NCBI RefSeq assembly: GCF_900142135.1
Contig: NZ_FQZU01000011.1
Span: forward strand, 80,807 to 144,806
DNA: 64,000 nucleotides
Direction of reading: 5' to 3'
Source: Desulfatibacillum alkenivorans DSM 16219
Lineage (GTDB): Bacteria; Desulfobacterota; Desulfobacteria; Desulfobacterales; Desulfatibacillaceae
Positions 35,383-43,540 of the stretch are shown piece after piece. Each line of letters opens with the position of its first letter. Within the stretch, counting starts at the first letter, position 1. The notes under the pieces were generated by a model. The model was not told where the DNA came from, did not search any database, and worked only from the letters and a program-made list of their open reading frames with translations. The position numbers and the translations under genes were made by a program.

Positions 35383-35964
35383 TTAGTTTGTAATCTCACC
35401 GGTTTTGACCAAAAAGTTCCTGAGCATCTTCTTGCCCATAGGGGTCATGATGGACTCGGGATGGAACTGAATGCCTTCCAGGTCGAATTCCTTATGCCGC
35501 ACGCCCATGATTTCCTCGTCGTCGGAACGGGCCGTGATTTCCAGGCAATCCGGAAGGGTGTCCTCCATAATCGCCAAAGAATGATACCGCATGGCCGCAA
35601 AGGCCGATTTGATGCCCTCAAACACGCCCTTGCCGTCGGCCGTCACCTGGGAAGTTTTGCCGTGCATCAGGCGCTTGGCAGGCCCCACAGTGGCGCCGAA
35701 GGCGTGACCGATGGACTGATGCCCCAGGCAAACGCCCAGCAAAGGAATTTTGCCTGCGCACGCCTTGATAAGATCCAGGGATACCCCGGCGCTCTCCGGC
35801 CTGCCGGGCCCTGGGGAGATGACCACGCCCTTGGGGCTCTTTTCCATCAGCCCGTCCACCTCCGCAGCGTCGTTCCGGTATACTTCCACCTCGGCCCCCA
35901 TCATTTTCAAATATTGGACCAGGTTGTATGTAAAGGAATCATAGTTATCTATCATGATTATCAT
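35383..35964 (-). CDS. trpG: Anthranilate synthase glutaminase component (TrpG)
   Basis: Class-I glutamine amidotransferase of 193 residues supplying ammonia to TrpE. The nucleophile Cys is in LLGVCLGHQSIGHAFG (near residue 79). The catalytic His and Glu are in IQFHPESIMTP near the C-terminus. It may also serve p-aminobenzoate synthesis, but its place between trpE and trpD fits tryptophan. It begins 17 bases after trpE. Confidence 0.95.
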   Translation of the reverse strand: MIIMIDNYDSFTYNLVQYLKMMGAEVEVYRNDAAEVDGLMEKSPKGVVISPGPGRPESAGVSLDLIKACAGKIPLLGVCLGHQSIGHAFGATVGPAKRLMHGKTSQVTADGKGVFEGIKSAFAAMRYHSLAIMEDTLPDCLEITARSDDEEIMGVRHKEFDLEGIQFHPESIMTPMGKKMLRNFLVKTGEITN

Positions 35965-35981
35965 GGTTGGCCTCCTCAGGG

Positions 35982-37469
35982 CTATTCAATGCCTTCGCCC
36001 GCCGGTTTGCGGATCAGGCTGATGGCCCTTTCCAGGGCTTTGGATTTGTTCAGGGTTTCCTGGTGCTCGGTCGCGGGGTCCGAATCCGCCACAATGCCCG
36101 CACCTGCGCGCACGGTCAGGAGTCCGTCCTCCACCATGGCCGTGCGGATGGTAATGGCAAGGTCCATGTTGCCGGAGAAGGAAATGTATCCCACGGCCCC
36201 GCCGTAAGGCCCCCGGGGCTCTTTTTCCAGCTCTGCAATAATCTCCATGGCCCTTACCTTGGGAGCGCCGGACAAGGTTCCCGCCGGAAAGCTGGCCTTC
36301 AAAAGGTCAAACCCGTCGCATTCGGGCAGCAGATCGCAGGTGATGTTGGAAACCAGGTGCATGACATGGGAATACCGCTCCACCACCATCAAATCCGTCA
36401 CCTGGACCGTGCCCACCTGGGCCACACGGCCAAGGTCGTTCCGGCCCAAATCCACCAGCATCAAATGCTCGGCGCGCTCCTTCTCGTCCTTTAACAGGTC
36501 GTCGGCAAGCTGCCGGTCTTCCTGCTGGCTCTTGCCCCTGGGACGGGTTCCGGCGATGGGCCGAAGCGTGGCCACGCCGTTTTCCAGCCTCACCATGGTC
36601 TCGGGAGAGGAACCGATGAGGGAAACCTTGTCCAGGTTGAAGAAAAACATATAAGGAGACGGATTGATGTAACGCTGCGCCCGGTACAGGCTGGCCGCGT
36701 CCACCGGCGCGGAGCACACATAGGGCTGGGAAATGACCGCCTGGATGATGTCGCCGGCCTTGATGTATTCCTTGGTCTTGACCACTGCGTTCATGTAATC
36801 GGCAGGGTCGTACCTGCCCTCCAGGCTGCCGCCGTCTACGGTCTCGGGCTGGACGGGCGTGGGCGCAGACAAGGAATCGACCATGCTTTCCAGCCGGGCC
36901 ATGGCCTTGTCGAACTCCTCGGCCGGGTCTTCGCCGTTTTCCAGGAACACGTGGGCCACCATGGTCAGGGTGTGCTTCACGTTGTCAAACACGTACAATT
37001 CGTCCGTGATCATAAAATGGGCCAAAGGCTTGTCCGCAGGCGTGTCGTGCGGGATGCGCTCGAAAAACGAGACCATCTCGTAAGCCAGGTATCCCACCAT
37101 GCCGCCCCAGAACCTGGGCAGGTCGGGCAGGTTGACCGGGTTGAAAACCTTCATGATGTCCCGCAGCACGGACAACGGATCTCCCTGATGGGGAATGCGC
37201 TGGGAGGACTTGTGGCCGCTCACCTCCACATCCTGGGCGAAAACCTTTACATGGGCGTGGGCCGAAGTTCCCAAAAAGCTGTACCGGCCCCAACGCTCGC
37301 CGCCTTCCACGCTCTCCAGCAAAAAGGCCGGGTTGGCGTCCGCTTTTTTCAGCAAGACGGAAACCGGGGTTTCGGTGTCAGCCAGGATTTCCATGCACAC
37401 GGGAATGACGTTGCCCTTTTGCGCCAGTTGCAGGAATTCATCTTTTTTCGGATAGCATCTAAGTTTCAT
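35982..37469 (-). CDS. trpE: Anthranilate synthase component I (TrpE)
   Basis: Chorismate-using enzyme of 495 residues that makes anthranilate with TrpG. The N-terminal LLES motif (AFLLESVEGGERWGRYSFLG near residue 50) is the tryptophan feedback site, so allosteric inhibition is likely. Catalytic-domain hallmarks are AGDIIQAVISQ, GSSPETMVRL, PIAGTRPRGK, DLGRNDLGRV and FPAGTLSGAPKVRAME. It follows DAHP synthase by 30 bases and lies under the trp attenuator. Confidence 0.96.
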   Translation of the reverse strand: MKLRCYPKKDEFLQLAQKGNVIPVCMEILADTETPVSVLLKKADANPAFLLESVEGGERWGRYSFLGTSAHAHVKVFAQDVEVSGHKSSQRIPHQGDPLSVLRDIMKVFNPVNLPDLPRFWGGMVGYLAYEMVSFFERIPHDTPADKPLAHFMITDELYVFDNVKHTLTMVAHVFLENGEDPAEEFDKAMARLESMVDSLSAPTPVQPETVDGGSLEGRYDPADYMNAVVKTKEYIKAGDIIQAVISQPYVCSAPVDAASLYRAQRYINPSPYMFFFNLDKVSLIGSSPETMVRLENGVATLRPIAGTRPRGKSQQEDRQLADDLLKDEKERAEHLMLVDLGRNDLGRVAQVGTVQVTDLMVVERYSHVMHLVSNITCDLLPECDGFDLLKASFPAGTLSGAPKVRAMEIIAELEKEPRGPYGGAVGYISFSGNMDLAITIRTAMVEDGLLTVRAGAGIVADSDPATEHQETLNKSKALERAISLIRKPAGEGIE

Positions 37470-37499
37470 GGCGTTGGCCTCTTTTTCTCCTGTGAAGAA

Positions 37500-38519
37500 C
37501 TATATTTCGCCCTGGGTGCGGACAAGGTCGTGAATGTCAAAAATCTGCTGAGCCAGCTTGCTGAACTGGTGGGGATACAAAGACTGGCCGCCGTCGCTCA
37601 GGGCCGCCGCCGGATCGTTGTGCACTTCGATCATCATGCCGTCCACGCCCATGGCCGCCGAAGCCCTGGCCAAAGGCCCCACCTGGCAACGGTGGCCGCC
37701 TGCATGGCTGGGGTCCGTGATCACCGGCAGGTGGCTTTCCTTGCGGACGACGGTGATGGCGGAAAGGTCCAGGGTGTTGCGGCTGTGCATGGCGAAGGTC
37801 CTGATGCCGCGTTCGCACAGGACGATCTGATCGTTGCCCCGCTCCATGATGTATTCCGCAGCCATCAACCATTCCTCGATGGTGGCGGACATGCCGCGCT
37901 TGAGCATAACCGGTTTTTTCGCCAAACCGGCCCGGCGAAGCAGGGCGAAGTTCTGCATGTTCCGGGTGCCGATCTGGACCATGTCGGAGTATTCCTCCAC
38001 CAGGTCGAAGGTTTCGTTATCCATGACCTCAGTGACGATCTTCAGGCCGGTTTCCTCGCGGACCGCTGCCAGAATCTTGAGGCCTTCCTCGCCAAGGCCC
38101 TGGAAGGAATAGGGAGAGGTGCGGGGTTTGAAGGCGCCGCCCCGGAACATTTCCGCGCCGGACTCCTTGACGCTTTTGCCGATGGCCATGCACTGCTCCA
38201 GGCTTTCCACGGCGCAGGGGCCGGCCATGAGCACGGGCCTTCCCTCGCCGATGGCCACGCCGCCCATGCGGACCACCGTGTTTTCCGGCTTGGTTTCCCG
38301 GCTCACCAGCTTGTACGGGCGGGTTACCGGTATAAGCTCTTTCACGCCCGGCAGGCCCTGAAATCTGGCGGGATCCACGGCGCCTTTGTTATGAAGAATG
38401 CCGATGGCCGTCCTGTGTCCGCCGGGGATGGGCCTGGCGGTAAATCCGGCGGCCTCAATGCGTTCGATTACATCGTCAATTTGGTCCTGGGTTGCGTTTT
38501 GTTTCATGACCAGCAGCAT
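37500..38519 (-). CDS. aroF: DAHP synthase, type I-beta with N-terminal ferredoxin-like domain
   Basis: First shikimate-pathway enzyme, 339 residues, condensing PEP and erythrose 4-phosphate. A ferredoxin-like regulatory domain (about 1-70, starting LLVMKQNATQDQID) precedes the barrel, as in the Thermotoga enzyme, where it gives feedback by aromatic amino acids. Barrel motifs are MAGPCAVES, RGGAFKPRTSPYSFQGLG, KRGMSATIEEWL and PVITDPSHAGGHR. The ATG at 38519 follows GGGAG. It is the first gene of the trp operon. The symbol aroF is by common usage; which inhibitor it senses is unknown. Confidence 0.92.
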   Translation of the reverse strand: MLLVMKQNATQDQIDDVIERIEAAGFTARPIPGGHRTAIGILHNKGAVDPARFQGLPGVKELIPVTRPYKLVSRETKPENTVVRMGGVAIGEGRPVLMAGPCAVESLEQCMAIGKSVKESGAEMFRGGAFKPRTSPYSFQGLGEEGLKILAAVREETGLKIVTEVMDNETFDLVEEYSDMVQIGTRNMQNFALLRRAGLAKKPVMLKRGMSATIEEWLMAAEYIMERGNDQIVLCERGIRTFAMHSRNTLDLSAITVVRKESHLPVITDPSHAGGHRCQVGPLARASAAMGVDGMMIEVHNDPAAALSDGGQSLYPHQFSKLAQQIFDIHDLVRTQGEI

Positions 38520-38582
38520 GTTTTTGTCTCCCGAATGTTGTGTTTTTTGTTTCCGCCCTTTGGCGGAGAAAATAGTGCAACG

Positions 38583-38618
38583 AAAAAAGGCCGCAGGATG
38601 ATTCCCACGGCCTTTTTC
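38583..38618 (-). terminator. Second terminator-like hairpin in the trp leader
   Basis: On the minus strand GAAAAAGGCCG pairs with CGGCCTTTTTT around a 14-base loop and ends in a T run. It follows the attenuator terminator by about 14 bases and precedes the DAHP synthase ATG by about 65. A second stop in tandem is unusual and may tighten attenuation. Confidence 0.6.
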
Positions 38619-38631
38619 GGAAGTACAAAAT

Positions 38632-38666
38632 AAAAAAAGGACCGTGGGCTGTGCTCCCACGATCCT
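38632..38666 (-). terminator. trp operon attenuator terminator
   Basis: On the minus strand AGGATCGTGGG pairs over 11 bases (one G-U) with CCCACGGTCCT, followed by seven T. It starts 25 bases after the leader peptide stop. CCCGCG within the leader coding sequence could pair with the CGTGGG of the 5' arm and act as antiterminator; that is inference. Confidence 0.85.
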
Positions 38667-38690
38667 TTTGGCTTTTTATGTCAGCTGTCG

Positions 38691-38783
38691 TCAGCTCCGG
38701 CCAAGTACGCGGGCGCACCTCATCCAGACCTGCCACCACCAGCAGTTGTTCAAAGTAAAGGAATTGTAGATTGCGTTCTTCAA
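38691..38783 (-). CDS. trpL: trp leader peptide (TrpL)
   Basis: A 30-residue reading frame begins with TTG at 38783, eight bases after AAAGGA. It runs MKNAIYNSFT.., then contains CWWWQVW (Trp codons 15-17 and 20), and ends ..RVLGRS with TGA at 38691. Three consecutive Trp codons plus a fourth, followed by a terminator hairpin and then aromatic/trp genes, are the hallmark of ribosome-mediated attenuation. When charged tRNA-Trp is scarce the ribosome should stall here and let transcription continue. It has no other expected function. Confidence 0.85.
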   Translation of the reverse strand: MKNAIYNSFTLNNCWWWQVWMRCARVLGRS

Positions 38784-38823
38784 AGTATTTTTCCTTTCAG
38801 GACGTAATTGTCCGTCTTTGGGC

Positions 38824-38853
38824 TTAATAAAGGAATTGGCGGCTGAGTGTCAA
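38824..38853 (-). promoter_or_regulatory. trp operon promoter
   Basis: On the minus strand TTGACA (38853-38848) and TATTAA (38829-38824) are 18 bases apart. Transcription would start near 38817, about 34 bases before the leader peptide start. I see no TrpR-like operator. The remaining gap to the kinase gene at 38953 holds nothing further. Confidence 0.65.
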
Positions 38854-38952
38854 GATCTTTTTTCTTCCTTGACGGAAACCGAATATTTTCAAGGGAGATG
38901 AAACAACTTCTCCCGCCCGTCAAATCCAGCATGAAAGACGGCTTTGCGTTTC

Positions 38953-41529
38953 CTAGTTTTCGGGATTCAGGACGGCGTTGACCACCCGGCCCAGGGCGCT
39001 GCGGGTTATGGGCTTATGGAGGATATCCTTGATGTTGGGAGACTCAGAGGCTTTTCCTGAAATTCCGTCTCCCAGGCCGGAACTTAGGATGAACGGCAGG
39101 TCCGGGTTGAGTTCCGCCGCCTTCTTGGCAAGTTCCACGCCAGTCAGGTTGGGCATGGTGAGGTCGGAAATCACCAGGGCGAATTTTTGGGGGGCGGCTT
39201 GAATCAATTCCAGGGCGGTGAGGCTGTCGCTCACGGCAGTGGGAACGTAATCCAGGTTTTTGAGCATTTGGCTCAGCATGTTGGCGACCGTGCCCTCATC
39301 GTCCACCACCAGAACTTCCTGCCCGTTTCCTTTTGCGGGCTGGCTGGACGAAGCTGCTGCAGCGCTCGGCAGCTTTTCCATGCAGGGCAGATAGACGTTG
39401 AAAACCGTACCCGCATCGATTTTGCTTTCCACGGAAATTCGGCCTCCCAGTTGGTTGAGGATGCCTATGACGGTTGACAGGCCCAGGCCGGTCCCTTCCC
39501 CCCTTTTTTTTGTGGTGAAGTAGGGATCGAAAATCCTGTCCATGGTTTCCTTGTCCATGCCTTGTCCCGTATCCTGCACTTTCAAATGGAGATAATACAT
39601 GCCGTTTGCGTCTGATTCCTCCAGGTCGGGAAAAAGATCCGTGCGTCTTTTCTGCTTCAGGCTGATGGTCAGTTCGCCGCCTTTTTCCTGCATGGCGTAA
39701 TAGGCGTTGGTGGACAAGTTCATGATGATCTGGTGAATCTGGGTGGGGTCCGCCAACACCGGCAGGCAATTGGTCTGGATGTCCTGCTTAATATTGATCG
39801 TGGAGGGGATGGAGGCTCGCACGAATTTGACGGCTTCCTTTAGAATAGCGGCCACATGGACGGGCATTCGCTCGGCGTCGGCCTGCCTGCTGAAGGTCAG
39901 AATATGGCCCACCAGGTCCGAGGCCCTTAGGGCGGCTTCGTATATGGCCTGGGCGCTCTCCCGGTTTCGCGTGTCATCGGGCAGGTTTTCTGCAAGCATC
40001 TGGGAAAAGCCCAGAATGGGCGTCAGGATGTTGTTGAAATCGTGGGCGATGCCTCCGGCCAGGGTTCCGATGGCTTCCAGTTTTTGCGCCTGTCTTAGCT
40101 GCCTTTCCGTGTTGTGCTTATCAGACTCCAGGACTTTGATTTCCGTGACGTCCTGGACCGTGCCGATGGATTTTGTATGATTTCCATCGGCGTCAAACTC
40201 GTGGACGCATTTTGAGTGCACGTATTTGACTTCTCCGTCGGAAAGCACGTAGCGGTGGGTCATGTCGTACTCGGTGCGGGATTTGACGGACTTGCCGAAT
40301 TCATTGAGAACGGTCTGCAGGTCTTCCGGGTGGATCAGACGTTTCACATCATCAAAGTCAAGCGTCAGGTTTTTGGGAATCTTCAGAATATCGGCCAGGC
40401 CTTCGGAGTATTCATAGGTCATGGTGGTGATGTCCTGCTCCCAGTGGCCGACCTTGGCGATCAGCTGGGCCTGGCGATGCAGCCTTTCGCTGCTGTTCAG
40501 GGCGTTTAAAGCCTGCCGGACGTTCGTGACGTTCTCGATAATGCCGTCTACGTATATGTTGTTTTCGTCTTCGATCATGTTCATGGTTACGGAGCCGAAA
40601 ATAATTGCGCCGTCCTTTTTCCTAAGCGCGGCTTCCACTCCCACAATAACGCCTTCGGCTTTAATCCGTTTGATGAGTTCGCGTCTTTGCCCGTTGTCTG
40701 AAAAAATGTCCGAAACAGGAATTTTCAGTAATTCCAATTCCGAGTCGTATCCCAGCATGGCGGCGGCGGCTTTGTTGACCATGAGCAGCCTGCCCTGGCC
40801 TTCGATGGACGCCCGGAAAATTCCCACGGGCAGGTTCTCCATAAGAGTGCGGTACCGGTGATCCATGCTTGCCAGCTTTTTTTCCGTGCGGCTCTTTTCC
40901 GTGATGTCCCGGCCCACGGCGATGAAAACGTCCTTGCCGTCCCCTTCCCGGGTGAGGGCGCTGAGATGCCAGGCCAGCAGCCTTTCTCCTTGCGAGGTCT
41001 TGACGATTTTTTCAAAATAGGCAGGTTGGGAAGGATCGACGGTCTTGTTAAAAACCTCGTAGGGAAGAAAAGACTCCCCTTTTTGGTCCAGAATGGAAAG
41101 CAAGGGGCGCCCTAAAACATCCGCTTCGGGCTTTCCAATCATCCGGCAGAACGAGGGGCTGGCGAACCGGATTTTCAGGTCCGGGTCCATTTTAAGAATC
41201 AACTCGCTCTGGTTTTCCACAATCAGCCGGTATTTGCTCTCGCTTTCCTTGATCTCATTTGTGGCGATCATGTTCATAAGGGCGTAAAACACAAAAGCCC
41301 ACCACATGGGAATGAGAGCGCCTTCAAAGTTTTCGAAGGCCTCCAGGCGTCCTGTTATTCCCGCCCATTTCACGAAGATGCAAAAATAGTAGACGCCCAT
41401 GAACAGGATCAGCCCGCCTAAAAGCAGCTTTTGATCCCGCATGAGAGGGCTGTTTTTGCTTTTGCCGATGAGAATGGCCATGGCAAGGCAGCAAAATCCC
41501 AGAGAGAAGGCGTCAATTATTGCAATCAT
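38953..41529 (-). CDS. Membrane hybrid sensor histidine kinase with three PAS domains and a receiver
   Basis: Protein of 858 residues. Three hydrophobic helices (about 5-90) are followed by three PAS domains (from YRLIVENQSE, YRTLMENLPV and AQLIAKVGHWEQD). HisKA is GTLAGGIAHDFNNILTPILG, and the ATPase domain has NLSTNAYYAM, DTGQGMD and GEGTGLGLSTV. The C-terminal receiver has VLVVDDEG and acceptor VISDLTMPN. The input signal is unknown. Its start overlaps the stop of a small membrane protein whose helices resemble its own N-terminus, suggesting a two-part sensor. Confidence 0.9.
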   Translation of the reverse strand: MIAIIDAFSLGFCCLAMAILIGKSKNSPLMRDQKLLLGGLILFMGVYYFCIFVKWAGITGRLEAFENFEGALIPMWWAFVFYALMNMIATNEIKESESKYRLIVENQSELILKMDPDLKIRFASPSFCRMIGKPEADVLGRPLLSILDQKGESFLPYEVFNKTVDPSQPAYFEKIVKTSQGERLLAWHLSALTREGDGKDVFIAVGRDITEKSRTEKKLASMDHRYRTLMENLPVGIFRASIEGQGRLLMVNKAAAAMLGYDSELELLKIPVSDIFSDNGQRRELIKRIKAEGVIVGVEAALRKKDGAIIFGSVTMNMIEDENNIYVDGIIENVTNVRQALNALNSSERLHRQAQLIAKVGHWEQDITTMTYEYSEGLADILKIPKNLTLDFDDVKRLIHPEDLQTVLNEFGKSVKSRTEYDMTHRYVLSDGEVKYVHSKCVHEFDADGNHTKSIGTVQDVTEIKVLESDKHNTERQLRQAQKLEAIGTLAGGIAHDFNNILTPILGFSQMLAENLPDDTRNRESAQAIYEAALRASDLVGHILTFSRQADAERMPVHVAAILKEAVKFVRASIPSTINIKQDIQTNCLPVLADPTQIHQIIMNLSTNAYYAMQEKGGELTISLKQKRRTDLFPDLEESDANGMYYLHLKVQDTGQGMDKETMDRIFDPYFTTKKRGEGTGLGLSTVIGILNQLGGRISVESKIDAGTVFNVYLPCMEKLPSAAAASSSQPAKGNGQEVLVVDDEGTVANMLSQMLKNLDYVPTAVSDSLTALELIQAAPQKFALVISDLTMPNLTGVELAKKAAELNPDLPFILSSGLGDGISGKASESPNIKDILHKPITRSALGRVVNAVLNPEN

Positions 41530-41810
41530 TGCGATCCTGCGCCTCCCTCGAAATGTTTAAAAAAGCTCCACAACCAGAATGTCAGGAGTACGGCGCTGGT
41601 CATATAAAGCAGATGCTCCATCAAATTAAAGAGGTCGGGAAGCAGGTATCCTTCGCATATTGTGGCTACAGTCGCCGCAAAGAATGCAACAAAACTTAAT
41701 AATAATGATGTGTTATGCGGGATCTTGCGGAGCCTCTCATAGGTCGTCAAAAGCCGGATAAGGATAGCCAGGCCAAGAACCAGCATGATGAGTTCATTCT
41801 CTTCCAGCAT
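41526..41810 (-). CDS. Small three-helix membrane protein coupled to the hybrid kinase
   Basis: Protein of 94 residues from the ATG at 41810; an ATG at 41846 would add 12 residues. Three hydrophobic segments are seen: LIMLVLGLAILIRLL, SLLLSFVAFFAATVATI and LLYMTSAVLLTFWLW. The pattern resembles the first 90 residues of the kinase it overlaps by 4 bases (ATGA). I do not recognise a family. The likeliest role is a membrane partner of that kinase, but this is inference from context. Confidence 0.6.
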   Translation of the reverse strand: MLEENELIMLVLGLAILIRLLTTYERLRKIPHNTSLLLSFVAFFAATVATICEGYLLPDLFNLMEHLLYMTSAVLLTFWLWSFFKHFEGGAGSQ

Positions 41811-42049
41811 ATTTTCAACCCGCCGCCCGCTAAAACCGCATTGCATTGGTCGCGCAATTATGGTTTTCTACATGAGCGTGTAGACAAAATATGGATTTCT
41901 GTTGACATACCGGTTATAGGTCTTTTTTAGATGAACGTGACGAATATCCCGTATCGGGACGACCCTCAAAACATGCAAAACCCGGACCAAAAAATATGCC
42001 TGCACCTGTGCAGTTCCTGAAAAGATCGCCTGAAGGCGTTACGCTTTCA

Positions 42050-43540
42050 ATGCGCCTGCCATGGCCCCTGTGTTTCGCCTTGGTTTTCATCTGTTTTTGC
42101 GGATGCATAAAAGCAGGGCCGGATTATCAATCAGGATCTGGCGCTGCCGCCGCGCCCGGCTCATATGTCAACCAAGAGTCATTAAGTCTCGAAAAATCGG
42201 AAAAAGCCTCTCATCCCGATTCCTGGTGGACCGGTTTCAACAACCCCGAATTGGACGCCCTGGTGGAGGAGGCCCTGGCGAACAATCCGGACATCCGGGC
42301 CGCGGCTGCCAGGGTTTTGGAGTACCGGGCCGTTTTGGCCCAGGCCCGGGCCGGGCTTTTTCCTTCGCTTAGCCTGTCCGGCGAGGGTTCCTGGTCGGAG
42401 GGGACTTCCACCACGTCCACGCCGGTCCTCACTTCTCAGGGCATTTCCTATGTAACGCGTCAGAGGGACGTACACTCCACCAGCCTGGATCTGACGGCGG
42501 CGGCCAGCTATGAGTTGGACCTGTGGGGCAGGATAGCCCGGTCCAATGAGGCGGCCCGGGCGGATCTTCTGGCCGTGGAGGAAAACGCCCGGACTGTGGC
42601 TCAGACCATAGCCGCGGAAACGGTGAGCGCTTATCTGGAAATCGAAAACCTGCGCCGCCTTATTGCCGTCACCCAGCAGAGCATCGAGGATTTCAAACGC
42701 AACCTTTCCTTTATCCGAAGAAGGTACGAAGGCGGCATCGCCTCGGTTTTGGACCTGAGGCAGGCTCGCCGGCTGCTGGCGCAGGCGGAATCGCTGTTGC
42801 CTCCCTTGCGGACGGACATGAAGGCCAGGGCCGCGGCCTTGGCCGTCCTGGCGGGAAAATACCCCAACCTGGAGTTCACCCGGGAAATCCCGGAAGACTA
42901 TTACAAGGCCCTGCCTCCGGTTCCGCCGGGCATTCCTTCGGACCTGCTTTTGCGCAGGCCGGACTTGCGCCAGGCCGAGGCCGGGCTTCAGGCCGCCAGC
43001 GCCCGCATAGGCGTTGCGAGAGCGGCCAGGTTTCCAAGCATCAGCCTGACGGGCGCCTTGGGAACTTCCAGCCCGGATCTGGAGGATTTGTTCAGCCCGG
43101 AAAACCGATTTTGGAATCTGGCCGCCGGCTTGCTGGCGCCCATTTACGACGCCGGAGAATTGAAAGCCGCCGAAGAGGCGGCGCGGGCGCGATTCGCCCA
43201 GCAGGAGGCCGCTTACGCCAAAACCGTGCTGAACGCATTCGCCGAAGTGGAAAGCGCCTTGGCGGCCCAGACGGAGCAACGGGAATATCGCGAGCTTCTA
43301 TTGAAACTGGTGGAAGAATCCGCCGCAACCAGGGAAACGGCGCAAAGCCGGTACGAGCAGGGTTTGTCCACCTATCTGGACGTGTTGGACGCCCAGCAGG
43401 CCTTGTATTCGGCCCAGCAAACCCTGGTGAACTCCGAGCTCGCCATTTATCTTAATCGTGTAACCCTATACCGGGCTTTGGGCGGAGGTTGGCCTGCGTC
43501 CGAAAAGAATCCAAAGGGAAGCGAGTCCAAACAGGAATGA
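42050..43540 (+). CDS. Outer-membrane efflux lipoprotein (NodT/OprM family)
   Basis: Outer-membrane channel of about 496 residues for a tripartite efflux pump. A hydrophobic signal ends in FCGC, giving a lipid-anchored Cys. Two OEP repeats follow, with the family marks WWTGFNNPELDALVEEALANNPDI near the start, SYELDLWGRI, and LLLRRPDLRQAEAGL near the middle. I prefer the ATG at 42050, which puts the signal peptide at the N-terminus; an ATG at 41996 with GGA upstream is also possible. The stop overlaps the adaptor gene. No local regulator gene precedes it. Confidence 0.88.
   Translation: MRLPWPLCFALVFICFCGCIKAGPDYQSGSGAAAAPGSYVNQESLSLEKSEKASHPDSWWTGFNNPELDALVEEALANNPDIRAAAARVLEYRAVLAQARAGLFPSLSLSGEGSWSEGTSTTSTPVLTSQGISYVTRQRDVHSTSLDLTAAASYELDLWGRIARSNEAARADLLAVEENARTVAQTIAAETVSAYLEIENLRRLIAVTQQSIEDFKRNLSFIRRRYEGGIASVLDLRQARRLLAQAESLLPPLRTDMKARAAALAVLAGKYPNLEFTREIPEDYYKALPPVPPGIPSDLLLRRPDLRQAEAGLQAASARIGVARAARFPSISLTGALGTSSPDLEDLFSPENRFWNLAAGLLAPIYDAGELKAAEEAARARFAQQEAAYAKTVLNAFAEVESALAAQTEQREYRELLLKLVEESAATRETAQSRYEQGLSTYLDVLDAQQALYSAQQTLVNSELAIYLNRVTLYRALGGGWPASEKNPKGSESKQE

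Noticed and set aside
36951..38633. 560-codon plus-strand open frame
   Set aside because: Antisense to trpE, DAHP synthase and the trp leader. It is a composition artefact.
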